Assembly (NCBI GenBank): GCA_001790315.1
Contig: MGCE01000084.1
Coordinates: 1 to 8,993, forward strand
DNA length: 8,993 nt
Direction: 5' to 3'
Origin: Candidatus Rokubacteria bacterium RIFCSPLOWO2_02_FULL_72_37
GTDB taxonomy: Bacteria > Methylomirabilota > Methylomirabilia > Rokubacteriales > CSP1-6
The position numbers and the translations under genes were made by a program. Numbering within the stretch: the stretch's first letter is position 1; the number at the start of each line of letters is the position of its first letter. Positions 1 through 6,010 of the stretch are shown piece after piece. A model generated the notes under the pieces. That model made no database searches. It had not been told where the DNA came from and saw only the letters and a list, made by a program, of their open reading frames with translations.

Positions 1-110
1 CGTGTCGTCAGCGCGCGTCGCAGGTCGTGCGTCGTCACCGGCGTCGCGCCCGGTGCGCCGTCGTGGTCGAGCAAGGGAGCGGCGGCCCAGCCCCGCCGGC
101 ACGCGGCGCA
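1..110 (-). other. Coding-like stretch after larB; possible 5' end of the next gene
   Basis: On the minus strand, an ATG (111..109) shares one base with the larB TGA, but the peptide in that frame is arginine-rich and has weaker third-position GC (about 27 of 37 codons). The frame that continues directly from larB past its stop stays open to the window edge and is about 89% GC at third positions, which is more coding-like. It contains a possible TTG start at 74 and a possible GTG start at 38. The readable peptide (LLDHDGAPGATPVTTHDL, then more) matches no family I recognise. In particular it is not the LarC N-terminus, which usually contains a DCFSGISGDM-type motif. No good Shine-Dalgarno sequence precedes either start. 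A further operon gene may begin here; its identity is unknown. Confidence 0.3.
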
Positions 111-869
111 TCAGCGGATCTTCGCGACCAGGTGGTTGATCTGGCTCGCCTGGTGCGCGGCCCCGTACCCGTTGTCGATGTTCACGACCGAGACGCCCGG
201 CGCGCACGAGTTCAGCATCGCGAGGAGCGCGGCAAGACCGCCGAAGGAGGCGCCGTAGCCCACGCTCGTCGGCACGGCGATCACCGGCCGATCCACGAGG
301 CCGCCGATCACGCTCGGCAGGGCCCCTTCCATGCCGGCGACGGCGACGATCACGTTGGCGTCGGCGAGCAGATCGTAGTGGTCCAGCAGCCGGTGGAGTC
401 CCGCCACCCCGCAATCCCACACGCGCTCGACCCGGTTGCCGAGGGCCTCCGCCACGAGCGCCGCCTCGTCGGCGATCGGCAGGTCGGCCGTTCCCGCGGC
501 GGCGACCACGACGAGCCCCACGGCCTCGGCGGGCTCCGGGCGGACGACGACGAGCCGCGCCCCCGCGTGATAGACGTGCGGGAGCCCGGCGCCGGCGACC
601 GCGGCCGCGACGTCCGCGCTCGCGCGCGTCGCGAGCACGTTGGCGTGGTGCTCGGCCAGCCGGCGCACGATCGCGACGACCTGCTCCGGCGTCTTGCCGG
701 GGCAGAACACCGCCTCCGCGGCGCCGCCGCGGAGCGCGCGGTGGTGGTCGACCTTCGCGAAGCGCAGGTCCTCGTAGGGCAGGCGCCGCAGCCGGTCGGC
801 CGCGGCCGTGACGTCGAGGCGACCGGCCTGCACGTCCTCGAGGAGCCGCCGCACGACCTCGCGGTCCAC
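111..869 (-). CDS. larB: LarB, nickel-pincer cofactor biosynthesis protein (pyridinium-3,5-dicarboxylate mononucleotide synthase)
   Basis: LarB carries out the first step of nickel-pincer nucleotide (NPN) synthesis in the cytoplasm: it carboxylates the pyridine ring of nicotinic acid adenine dinucleotide and hydrolyses the phosphoanhydride to give pyridinium-3,5-dicarboxylic acid mononucleotide. The 252-residue product has the usual family length. An N-terminal family-specific part (about 1-110) is followed by a domain resembling PurE/AIR carboxylase (about 115-250), with AGTADLPIADEAA at 125-137, a glycine-rich VAGMEGALPSVIGG at 177-190 and SVGYGASFGG at 202-211. Cys222, in the NSC motif just before VVNIDNGYGA, matches the cysteine (Cys221 in Lactobacillus plantarum LarB) known to attack the pyridine ring. 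The start is GTG, 3 bases after the larE stop, with GGGG about 8 bases upstream. It belongs to the minus-strand operon and follows larE directly. The purine enzyme PurE is excluded by the N-terminal domain, the Cys222 motif and the larE neighbour. Confidence 0.93.
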   Translation of the reverse strand: MDREVVRRLLEDVQAGRLDVTAAADRLRRLPYEDLRFAKVDHHRALRGGAAEAVFCPGKTPEQVVAIVRRLAEHHANVLATRASADVAAAVAGAGLPHVYHAGARLVVVRPEPAEAVGLVVVAAAGTADLPIADEAALVAEALGNRVERVWDCGVAGLHRLLDHYDLLADANVIVAVAGMEGALPSVIGGLVDRPVIAVPTSVGYGASFGGLAALLAMLNSCAPGVSVVNIDNGYGAAHQASQINHLVAKIR

Positions 870-872
870 CGC

Positions 873-1700
873 TCAGGCCCCCGGCGTCTTCGGCCGCGGC
901 CGGAGCAGCAGGTTCGCGCTCCCGGACTGGAAGCCGGCCAGGTCGAGCGCGACGTAGAAATACCCGAGCTCGCGCAGGCGCGAGACGATCGCCTCGTGCC
1001 GCCCGTCCTCCCAGAGCCGCGCCATCTCCTCGTGCGCGATCTCGAGCCGGGCGAGTCGATCGTGATGGCGGACGCGGAACCGGCGAAAGCCGAGCGATCG
1101 GACGACCTCCTCGGCGGCGTCGACCCTGCGGAGCTTCTCGGCGGTGATGTGGTCGCCGTACTGGAAGCGCGAGGACAGGCAGGCGAACGATGGCTTGTCC
1201 CAGGTCGGGAGGCCGAGGCTGCGGGACAGCTCACGGATCTCCGCTTTCCACAGCTCGGCCTCGATCATCGGCGCCCGCACGCCGCGCGCCTGCGCCGCCT
1301 TCATGCCCGGGCGGTGGTCGCCGAGATCGTCCATGTTCGCGCCGTAGACGAGCGTCCGGCAGCCCTCGCGCTCCGCGATCGGCGCGAGCTTCGTGAACAG
1401 CTCCTCCTTGCAGAAGAAGCAGCGATTGATCGGATTGGCCGCGTAGTCGGGATTCGCCAGCTCCTCCGTGCGCACGACGACGTGGCGCATGCCGAGGAGT
1501 GTTGCGAGCCGCCGTGCCTCGGCGAGCTCTCCCGCGGGGTACGTCTCGGAGTCCGCGGTGACGAGCACCGCCCGCGGGCCGAGGGCGTCCTTCGCCGCGC
1601 GGGCCAGCAGGCTCGAGTCCACGCCGCCGGAGAAGGCGACGACGACGCTCTCCATCCCCCGGAGCAGCTCGAGCAGTCGCGCGTACTTGGTCTCGCTCAT
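873..1700 (-). CDS. larE: LarE, ATP-dependent sulfur transferase of nickel-pincer cofactor synthesis
   Basis: LarE adenylylates the carboxylates of the LarB product and replaces them with thiocarboxylates, giving the dithiolated nucleotide into which LarC inserts nickel. The 275-residue protein is a PP-loop ATP pyrophosphatase: SGGVDSS at 24-30 binds ATP. CFFC (Cys94, Cys97) lies in the NRCFFCKEELF motif, GANMDDLGDHRPG spans about 120-132, and KPSFACLSSR at 169-178 carries Cys174. Cys174 corresponds to the sulfur-donating Cys176 of L. plantarum LarE. The RFRVRHHDRLARLEI stretch (about 207-221) is the basic C-terminal region typical of the family. The CxxC plus Cys174 set could hold an iron-sulfur cluster (see findings). 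The ATG start overlaps the upstream kinase stop by 4 bases (ATGA), so translation is probably coupled. No LarC or LarA gene is visible in this window. Confidence 0.93.
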   Translation of the reverse strand: MSETKYARLLELLRGMESVVVAFSGGVDSSLLARAAKDALGPRAVLVTADSETYPAGELAEARRLATLLGMRHVVVRTEELANPDYAANPINRCFFCKEELFTKLAPIAEREGCRTLVYGANMDDLGDHRPGMKAAQARGVRAPMIEAELWKAEIRELSRSLGLPTWDKPSFACLSSRFQYGDHITAEKLRRVDAAEEVVRSLGFRRFRVRHHDRLARLEIAHEEMARLWEDGRHEAIVSRLRELGYFYVALDLAGFQSGSANLLLRPRPKTPGA

Positions 1701-2608
1701 GCCTCGAGCCGGATCAGATCGTGGAACGCCGCATACCGATCGGCGATGTCCGCCGGCTTGAGCCGCGTCAGGCGCCGGAGCGAGAAGTCCTCCACCGTGA
1801 ACGAGGCCATGACCGAGCCGTACACGACCGCACGCCGCATGGCCGCGGCGTCCACCCGGTCCTGGGCCGCGAGGTAGCCCATGAAGCCGCCGGCGAAGGT
1901 GTCGCCGGCACCCGTCGGGTCGTACACGGACTCCAGCGGGTACGCCGGGACGAAGAAGAACGCGCCGTCCGCCAGCATGAGCGCCCCGTACTCCCCCCGC
2001 TTGACGACCACGATGCGCGGGCCCATCCCGGAGATCGCCCGGGCCGCGCGGATCAGGTTGGGCTCGCTCGCGAGCTGGCGCGCCTCGGCGTCGTTGATCG
2101 TGACCACGTCCACCTCGCCGAGGGCCCGGCGCAGCTCCGTCTGCTTGCCCTGGATCCAGAAATTCATCGTGTCGAGCGCCACGAGGCGGGGCCGCTCCTT
2201 CATCTGCCGGAGGACGTCGATCTGCAGCGCGGGGTCGATGTTCGCGAGGAACAGGAACGGGGTGCGGCGGAGATCGTCCCCGAGGTCGGGCCGGAAGTCC
2301 GCGAGCACGTTCAGCTGGGTGTCGAGCGTCTTCGCCTCGTTCAGGTCCCAGCCGTACTCCCCGGCCCAGCGGAACGTCTTGCCCTCGGAGGCCTGGAGCC
2401 CACGCGTGTCCACGCCCCGGTCGGCGAGCAGGCGCCGGTGCGTCTCGGGGAAGTCCCCGCCGACCGTCGCGACCAGGCGCACCTGGGTGAAGAAGCTCGC
2501 CGAGTACGAGAAGTACGTCGCCGAGCCGCCGAGCACCTCGCTCACCTTCCCGAACGGCGTCTCGACGCTGTCGAGCGCCACGGAGCCCACGACCAGGAGA
2601 TCAGCCAC
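1697..2608 (-). CDS. PfkB-family sugar/nucleoside kinase, substrate unknown
   Basis: This cytoplasmic ATP-dependent kinase of the ribokinase/PfkB superfamily has 303 residues, the usual length. The PfkB signature 1 region is represented by GGSATYFS at 27-34. NDAE at 172-175 is the Mg/phosphate-contacting NxxE motif. VKRGEYGA at 202-209 is typical of the nucleotide-binding part. DPTGAGDTFAGGF at 230-242 is signature 2, with the anion hole and catalytic base Asp236. The N-terminus (GSVALDSVETPFG) differs from the GxxNxD form of classical ribokinases, so assignment as ribokinase, fructokinase or adenosine kinase is not justified. The GTG start lies inside the end of the MTA phosphorylase gene (8-base overlap), and larE overlaps its stop by 4 bases. 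The location next to a phosphorylase that releases adenine and a ribose-1-phosphate derivative suggests a salvage role, but this is inference. Confidence 0.88.
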   Translation of the reverse strand: MADLLVVGSVALDSVETPFGKVSEVLGGSATYFSYSASFFTQVRLVATVGGDFPETHRRLLADRGVDTRGLQASEGKTFRWAGEYGWDLNEAKTLDTQLNVLADFRPDLGDDLRRTPFLFLANIDPALQIDVLRQMKERPRLVALDTMNFWIQGKQTELRRALGEVDVVTINDAEARQLASEPNLIRAARAISGMGPRIVVVKRGEYGALMLADGAFFFVPAYPLESVYDPTGAGDTFAGGFMGYLAAQDRVDAAAMRRAVVYGSVMASFTVEDFSLRRLTRLKPADIADRYAAFHDLIRLEA

Positions 2609-3515
2609 GGCGACGCGCCCCTTTCGCGGCCGGCCGCGTCGCAGGGCGGCGCGCCGGGAAGTATCGGCGGAGCAGCAGGTCGAGCTTGCGGCGGGTGGCC
2701 GGGGGGAACGCGCTCGGGCGCGTGATCACCGCGCTCTCGAGCAGGCTGCCGCAGGCGCACTCCCGCGGCGAACCGATCAGGGGGATGACGCGCCGGAGGA
2801 CCTCCTTGGCCGTCGCGACGTTCTTCAGGAGGTTCTGGACGACCGCCTCGACCGACACCACCTCGTGCGTCTCGTGCCAGACGTCGTAGTCCGTCGCCAG
2901 CGCGAGCGTCGCGTAGCAGAGCTCGGCCTCCCGCGCCAGCTTCGCCTCCGGCATGTTGGTCATGCCGATCACGTCCACGCCCCAGCCCCGGTAGATCCGC
3001 GACTCCGCTTTCGTCGAGAACTGGGGGCCCTCGATGCAGATGTAGGTGCCGCCGCGGTGCACGGTCGCCCCCGTCCGACGCGCGGCCGTCTCGAGCGCCC
3101 CCGCGAGGTCGGCGCACACGGGCTCGGCCATCCCCACGTGGGCGACGATCCCGTCGCCGAAGAACGACGAGGCGCGCCGGCGCGTCTGGTCGAAGAACTG
3201 GTCGGGAATCACGAGGTCGAGCGGCCGGATCGCTTCCTTCATCGAGCCCACTGCGGAGATCGAGATCACCCACTCCGCGCCGAGGGCCTTCAGACCCCAG
3301 ACGTTCGCGCGGAAGTTCAGCTCGCTCGGCATGAGCCGGTGTCCACGTCCGTGGCGGGGCAGGAAGATCACGCGCCGCCCCGCGAACGTCCCGACGCAGT
3401 ACGCGTCCGACGGTGCGCCGAAGGGCGTGCGCACCCGCTCCCACGCGACGCCGGTCAGGCCCTCGAGCTCGTAGAGCCCGCTGCCGCCGATGATCCCGAT
3501 GGATGGCCGGCTCAC
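2601..3515 (-). CDS. mtnP: S-methyl-5'-thioadenosine phosphorylase (MTAP, PNP family)
   Basis: The enzyme phosphorolyses 5'-methylthioadenosine, a by-product of polyamine and other SAM-using pathways, to adenine and 5-methylthioribose-1-phosphate. The 304-residue protein shows the MTAP/PNP2 pattern: GIIGGSGLY at 7-15, PRHGRGH at 53-59 (phosphate site), SAVGS at 87-91, EGPQFST at 162-168, MTNMPE at 185-190 and TDYDVW at 208-213. Asp209 and Asp211 are the 6-amino-purine (adenine)-selecting aspartates; guanosine/inosine phosphorylases usually have Asn there. This supports MTAP over PNP. A basic, alanine/arginine-rich tail (about 286-304) is probably disordered. The start is GTG, sharing GTGA with the mtaB stop, with a GGGGGA Shine-Dalgarno-like run about 6 bases upstream. 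It lies between two radical-SAM genes and a PfkB kinase; some MTAPs also accept 5'-deoxyadenosine, so it may clear radical-SAM by-products. Confidence 0.93.
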   Translation of the reverse strand: MSRPSIGIIGGSGLYELEGLTGVAWERVRTPFGAPSDAYCVGTFAGRRVIFLPRHGRGHRLMPSELNFRANVWGLKALGAEWVISISAVGSMKEAIRPLDLVIPDQFFDQTRRRASSFFGDGIVAHVGMAEPVCADLAGALETAARRTGATVHRGGTYICIEGPQFSTKAESRIYRGWGVDVIGMTNMPEAKLAREAELCYATLALATDYDVWHETHEVVSVEAVVQNLLKNVATAKEVLRRVIPLIGSPRECACGSLLESAVITRPSAFPPATRRKLDLLLRRYFPARRPATRPAAKGARRRG

Positions 3516-4822
3516 ACGAATTCCCCCAGGGCGCGCTCGCCGCGCACGCCGGTGACGCGGACCCGCGCGAGCGTGCGCATGCGCCCGTCCGGCCCCGGAA
3601 AGACCACCTCCACGTAGTTCCCCGTGAGGCCGATCAGGCCGCCCGTGCCCCGGTCGCGCGTCTCGAGCACGAGCACCTCCTGCACGCTTCCCCGGAGCCG
3701 CTCCCTGAACGCGGCGCCCTTCGCGCGCCCGAGCTCGCGGAGCTCGCGGCCCCGACGCCCGGACGTCGCGCCGTCCACGCGATCGGCGAGCGCCGCGGCC
3801 TCGGTTCCCCGCCGCGGCGAGAACGGGAACACGTGCAGGTACGAGAACGGCAGGGCCCCCACGAGCGCCCGCGTCTCCGCGAAGTCGGCGTCGCTCTCAC
3901 CGGGGAAGCCGACGATGACGTCGGCGCCGAGACCGAGCGCCGGGATCGCCGCCGCGAGACGCTCGATCAGGCGCCGGTACATCGCAGCCGTGTACGGCCG
4001 CCGCATGCGGCGCAGCACGCGGTCGCTCCCGCTCTGGAGGGGCACGTGCAGGTGCGGGGCGATCACCCGCGAGGTCGCCAGCGTCTCGAGCAGGTCTTCG
4101 GTGAAGTAGGCCGGGAGCAGCGAGGACAGGCGCAGCCAGCGCAAGCCGGGAAGCGCCGCGAGCCCGCGGAGCAGCGCGGCCAGCGTCGTGCGCGGGTGGA
4201 GATCGGCGCCGTAGGAGCCGAGGTCCACGCCCGTGAGGGTGAGCTCCACGTGGCCCGCCTCGACGAGCCGGCGCGCGTGGTCCAGGACGACCCTCGGCTC
4301 GAGGCTCCGGCTCCGGCCGCGCGCGCGCGGCACGATGCAGAACGCGCACCGGTGCTGACACCCGTCCTGGACCTTGAGGAACGCGCGGGAACGGGCGCCG
4401 ACATGCGCGAGCGGCGGGATCTCCACCCCGCGCGCCCCGGCGATGTCCGAGACGTGGACGCGCGCGCCCGCACCGGCCAGGAGGCCGTCGATCAGCTCGG
4501 CCAGCCGCGCCTTGTCGGCGTTGCCGACGACCAGATCCACCTCGGCGAGCCCCGCGACCTCGCCGGGGCTGGTCTGCGCCCAGCAACCGGTCACGACCAG
4601 CCGTCCGCCCGGGCTCACGCGCGCCGCCCGGCGGATCGCCTGCCGGTCGGAGAACTCGGCACGCGCCGTGACCGTGCAGGTGTTCACCACGACCACGTCG
4701 GCGGGCGCCTCGACCGGTACGGTGCGGAAACCGCGCGCCTCGAGCGCCGTCTGGAGCTGCGCGCTGTCCACCTGGTTCAGGCGGCAGCCGAGGGTCGCGA
4801 AGGAGACGGTCCGCGCCCTCAC
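3512..4822 (-). CDS. mtaB: MtaB-type tRNA t6A37 methylthiotransferase (radical SAM)
   Basis: MtaB converts N6-threonylcarbamoyladenosine-37 of ANN-decoding tRNAs to its 2-methylthio derivative, using two [4Fe-4S] clusters and SAM. The 436-residue product has the methylthiotransferase layout. The N-terminal UPF0004 domain carries Cys13 (LGCRLNQ), Cys49 (NTCTVT) and Cys80 (TGCWAQ) for the auxiliary cluster. The radical-SAM core has CQHRCAFC (Cys155, Cys159, Cys162). HVPLQSGSD is at 259-267 and VGFPGE at 304-309. The C-terminal TRAM RNA-binding domain spans about 372-436. LGCRLNQ and NTCTVTARAEFSDR are MtaB-like rather than MiaB-like. The segment SSLLPAYF (233-240) departs from the more usual SSIEP. 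The GTG start overlaps the rlmN stop by 4 bases. The open frame extends much further upstream (to 5674), but that part is antisense-like arginine/alanine-rich sequence over rlmN and is not part of the protein. Confidence 0.92.
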   Translation of the reverse strand: MRARTVSFATLGCRLNQVDSAQLQTALEARGFRTVPVEAPADVVVVNTCTVTARAEFSDRQAIRRAARVSPGGRLVVTGCWAQTSPGEVAGLAEVDLVVGNADKARLAELIDGLLAGAGARVHVSDIAGARGVEIPPLAHVGARSRAFLKVQDGCQHRCAFCIVPRARGRSRSLEPRVVLDHARRLVEAGHVELTLTGVDLGSYGADLHPRTTLAALLRGLAALPGLRWLRLSSLLPAYFTEDLLETLATSRVIAPHLHVPLQSGSDRVLRRMRRPYTAAMYRRLIERLAAAIPALGLGADVIVGFPGESDADFAETRALVGALPFSYLHVFPFSPRRGTEAAALADRVDGATSGRRGRELRELGRAKGAAFRERLRGSVQEVLVLETRDRGTGGLIGLTGNYVEVVFPGPDGRMRTLARVRVTGVRGERALGEFV

Positions 4823-5856
4823 GCGGTGACCGACTCCCGGAGCTGGCCGCACGCCGCGCCGATGTCCTCCCCCTTGCTCCAGCGCACGGTCGTCGTGATC
4901 CCCGCGTCGAGCAGGACGGACTGGAAGGCGAGAATCCGTGGGAGCGGCGGCCGCCGGAACTCGGCCCCCTCCCAGTCGTTGAAGGGGATCAGGTTGACCT
5001 TCGCGCGAAGCCCCCGGAGGAGCTGGGCGAGCCGGCGGGCTTCCTCGGGTGTGTCGTTGACGCCGTCGAGCAGCACGTACTCGAAGAAGATTCGCTGGCG
5101 CGGCGCGAGCGGATAGCGCCGGAGCGCCGCCATCAGCGCCGCGAGATCGAACGAGCGGTTCACCGGCATGAGCCGCTCGCGCGCCTGGTCGGTCGCGGCA
5201 TGGAGCGAGACCGCGAGGTTCACCTTCAAGTTCTCGCGGCCGAGCTTCTCGATGCCCGGCACGAGCCCGACGGTCGAGACGGTGATGCGGCGGGGCGAGT
5301 AGCCGACGCCGAGCCTGGCGTCGCTGAGGATCCGGAGCGAGGTCACCAGCGCCGCGAAGTTCGCGAGCGGCTCGCCCATCCCCATGAACACGATGTGCGT
5401 GACCCGCTGACCGGGAGCGAGCAGACGGTTGGCCGCGAGCACCTGGCCGACGATCTCGGCCGGCGTCAGGTTCCGCTCGAGCCCCATCACGCCCGTCAGG
5501 CAGAATCGGCACTCGAAGCCGCAGCCCACCTGCGTCGAGACGCAGAGGGTCATCCGATCGTCGTCGGGCATCAGCACGGAGCTCACCCGGCTCCCGTCCC
5601 CGAGGACGAAGACCAGCTTGCGGCTGCCGTCCCGGGAGGGCTCGACCCGCTCCGGCTCGGGCACCGCGATGCATGCGCCCAGGGCGAGCCGCTCGCGGAA
5701 GTCCTTCGGGAGATCGGTCATCGCCTCGAGATCGAACACGCCTTTCCGATAGATCCAGGTGGCGACCTGGCGCCCCCGGTAACGGGAGGCCCCGAGGGCC
5801 GCGGCGAGATCCTCGAGCTCGGACGGCAGGCGGCCGACCAGATTTTCGCGTGACAT
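4819..5856 (-). CDS. rlmN: RlmN, dual-specificity 23S rRNA A2503 / tRNA A37 C2-methyltransferase (radical SAM)
   Basis: RlmN places a methyl group on C2 of A2503 in 23S rRNA and of A37 in some tRNAs, tuning the peptidyl-transferase centre and decoding. The 345-residue protein has the N-terminal RlmN domain (RYRGRQVATWIYRKG at 25-39), the radical-SAM triad CGFECRFC (Cys112, Cys116, Cys119), MGMGEPL at 158-164, VSLHAATD at 216-223, IPFN at 290-293 and the C-terminal GEDIGAACGQL. Cys336 there corresponds to the methyl-carrying Cys355 of E. coli RlmN. I placed the start at the ATG of MSRENLVGRLP because family homology begins there; the frame stays open to 6015, but the extra 53 residues run across the promoter region. 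No Shine-Dalgarno sequence precedes this ATG. This is the first gene of the minus-strand operon. Cfr-type C8 methyltransferases are less likely given the housekeeping context and RlmN-like N-terminus. Confidence 0.94.
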   Translation of the reverse strand: MSRENLVGRLPSELEDLAAALGASRYRGRQVATWIYRKGVFDLEAMTDLPKDFRERLALGACIAVPEPERVEPSRDGSRKLVFVLGDGSRVSSVLMPDDDRMTLCVSTQVGCGFECRFCLTGVMGLERNLTPAEIVGQVLAANRLLAPGQRVTHIVFMGMGEPLANFAALVTSLRILSDARLGVGYSPRRITVSTVGLVPGIEKLGRENLKVNLAVSLHAATDQARERLMPVNRSFDLAALMAALRRYPLAPRQRIFFEYVLLDGVNDTPEEARRLAQLLRGLRAKVNLIPFNDWEGAEFRRPPLPRILAFQSVLLDAGITTTVRWSKGEDIGAACGQLRESVTA

Positions 5857-5873
5857 CGCAGGAAGGATATCAG

Positions 5874-5882
5874 TTTTCCACA
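5874..5882 (+). promoter_or_regulatory. DnaA-box-like 9-mer (one mismatch)
   Basis: TTTTCCACA differs from the DnaA box TTATCCACA at one position. A second, weaker match (ATATCCACG on the minus strand, two mismatches) lies at 5899-5907 within the near-palindrome CGTGGATATCCGCG (5899-5912). Two weak boxes are not enough for an origin, and no dnaA or dnaN gene is near. A regulatory DnaA site for rlmN is possible, but chance is just as plausible. Confidence 0.15.
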
Positions 5883-5954
5883 GCGATTGTGATCGACCCG
5901 TGGATATCCGCGTGGGCAACCATGTGCCAGTGCCGGGTTTCCGGCGAGTTAGAC

Positions 5955-5970
5955 CGCTTCGCCCGAAGCG
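5955..5970. promoter_or_regulatory. 7-bp perfect inverted repeat, candidate operator
   Basis: CGCTTCG and CGAAGCG face each other across a CC spacer. The repeat lies about 20 bases upstream of the rightward -10 element, where a -35 box would be expected and none is visible. A regulator binding here could repress or activate the cupin/molybdoenzyme pair. As RNA it could form only a 6-bp hairpin with no following U-run, so a terminator is unlikely. No regulator gene is in the window. Confidence 0.4.
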
Positions 5971-5986
5971 TAGGCACTTGCGGCTC

Positions 5987-5995
5987 TGGTAGAAT
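5987..5995 (+). promoter_or_regulatory. Extended -10 promoter for the cupin gene
   Basis: TGGTAGAAT matches the extended -10 consensus TGnTATAAT with one mismatch in the hexamer (TAGAAT, 5990-5995). No recognisable -35 lies 16-18 bases upstream, which fits an extended -10 or activator-dependent promoter. Transcription would start near 6002, leaving a leader of about 12 bases that is almost entirely the Shine-Dalgarno site. Confidence 0.55.
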
Positions 5996-6003
5996 CCCTG
6001 CCC

Positions 6004-6010
6004 GGAGGAA
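6004..6010 (+). promoter_or_regulatory. Shine-Dalgarno site of the cupin gene
   Basis: GGAGGAA ends 3 bases before the ATG at 6014, so the GGAGG core is about 5 bases away. It is the strongest ribosome site in the window and fixes the cupin start. The minus-strand genes have much weaker sites and appear to rely on overlap coupling. Confidence 0.8.

Noticed and set aside
111..869. PurE-type AIR carboxylase
   Set aside because: The PurE-like domain is only the C-terminal half. The N-terminal family domain, Cys222 and the adjacent larE show LarB.
27..1877. A 616-codon plus-strand open frame across larB, larE and the kinase end
   Set aside because: Its protein is rich in Arg, Ala, Gly, Asp and His with no domain, and lies antisense to three clear genes. 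Long antisense frames are expected at this GC content.
2601..3515. Purine nucleoside phosphorylase acting on guanosine/inosine
   Set aside because: TDYD (Asp209, Asp211) and MTNMPE are the adenine-selective MTAP pattern.
3503..5116. A 537-codon plus-strand open frame opposite mtaB and rlmN
   Set aside because: Low-complexity Arg/Ala/His-rich translation with no motif, antisense to two well-supported genes.
4823..5674. An N-terminal extension of MtaB to 720 residues
   Set aside because: The extra part is arginine/alanine-rich, out-of-frame sequence over rlmN. Family homology begins at the GTG at 4822, which also gives a 4-base overlap with the rlmN stop.
5916..5929. A sigma-54-like -24/-12 promoter upstream of rlmN (TGGCAC and TTGC on the minus strand)
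   Set aside because: The spacing is one base too short between the GG and GC elements, and sigma-54 does not tolerate this well. There is no sign of an enhancer-binding regulator.
5955..5970. Rho-independent terminator
   Set aside because: The stem is only 6-7 bp, no T-run follows on either strand, and it sits between divergent starts rather than after a gene.
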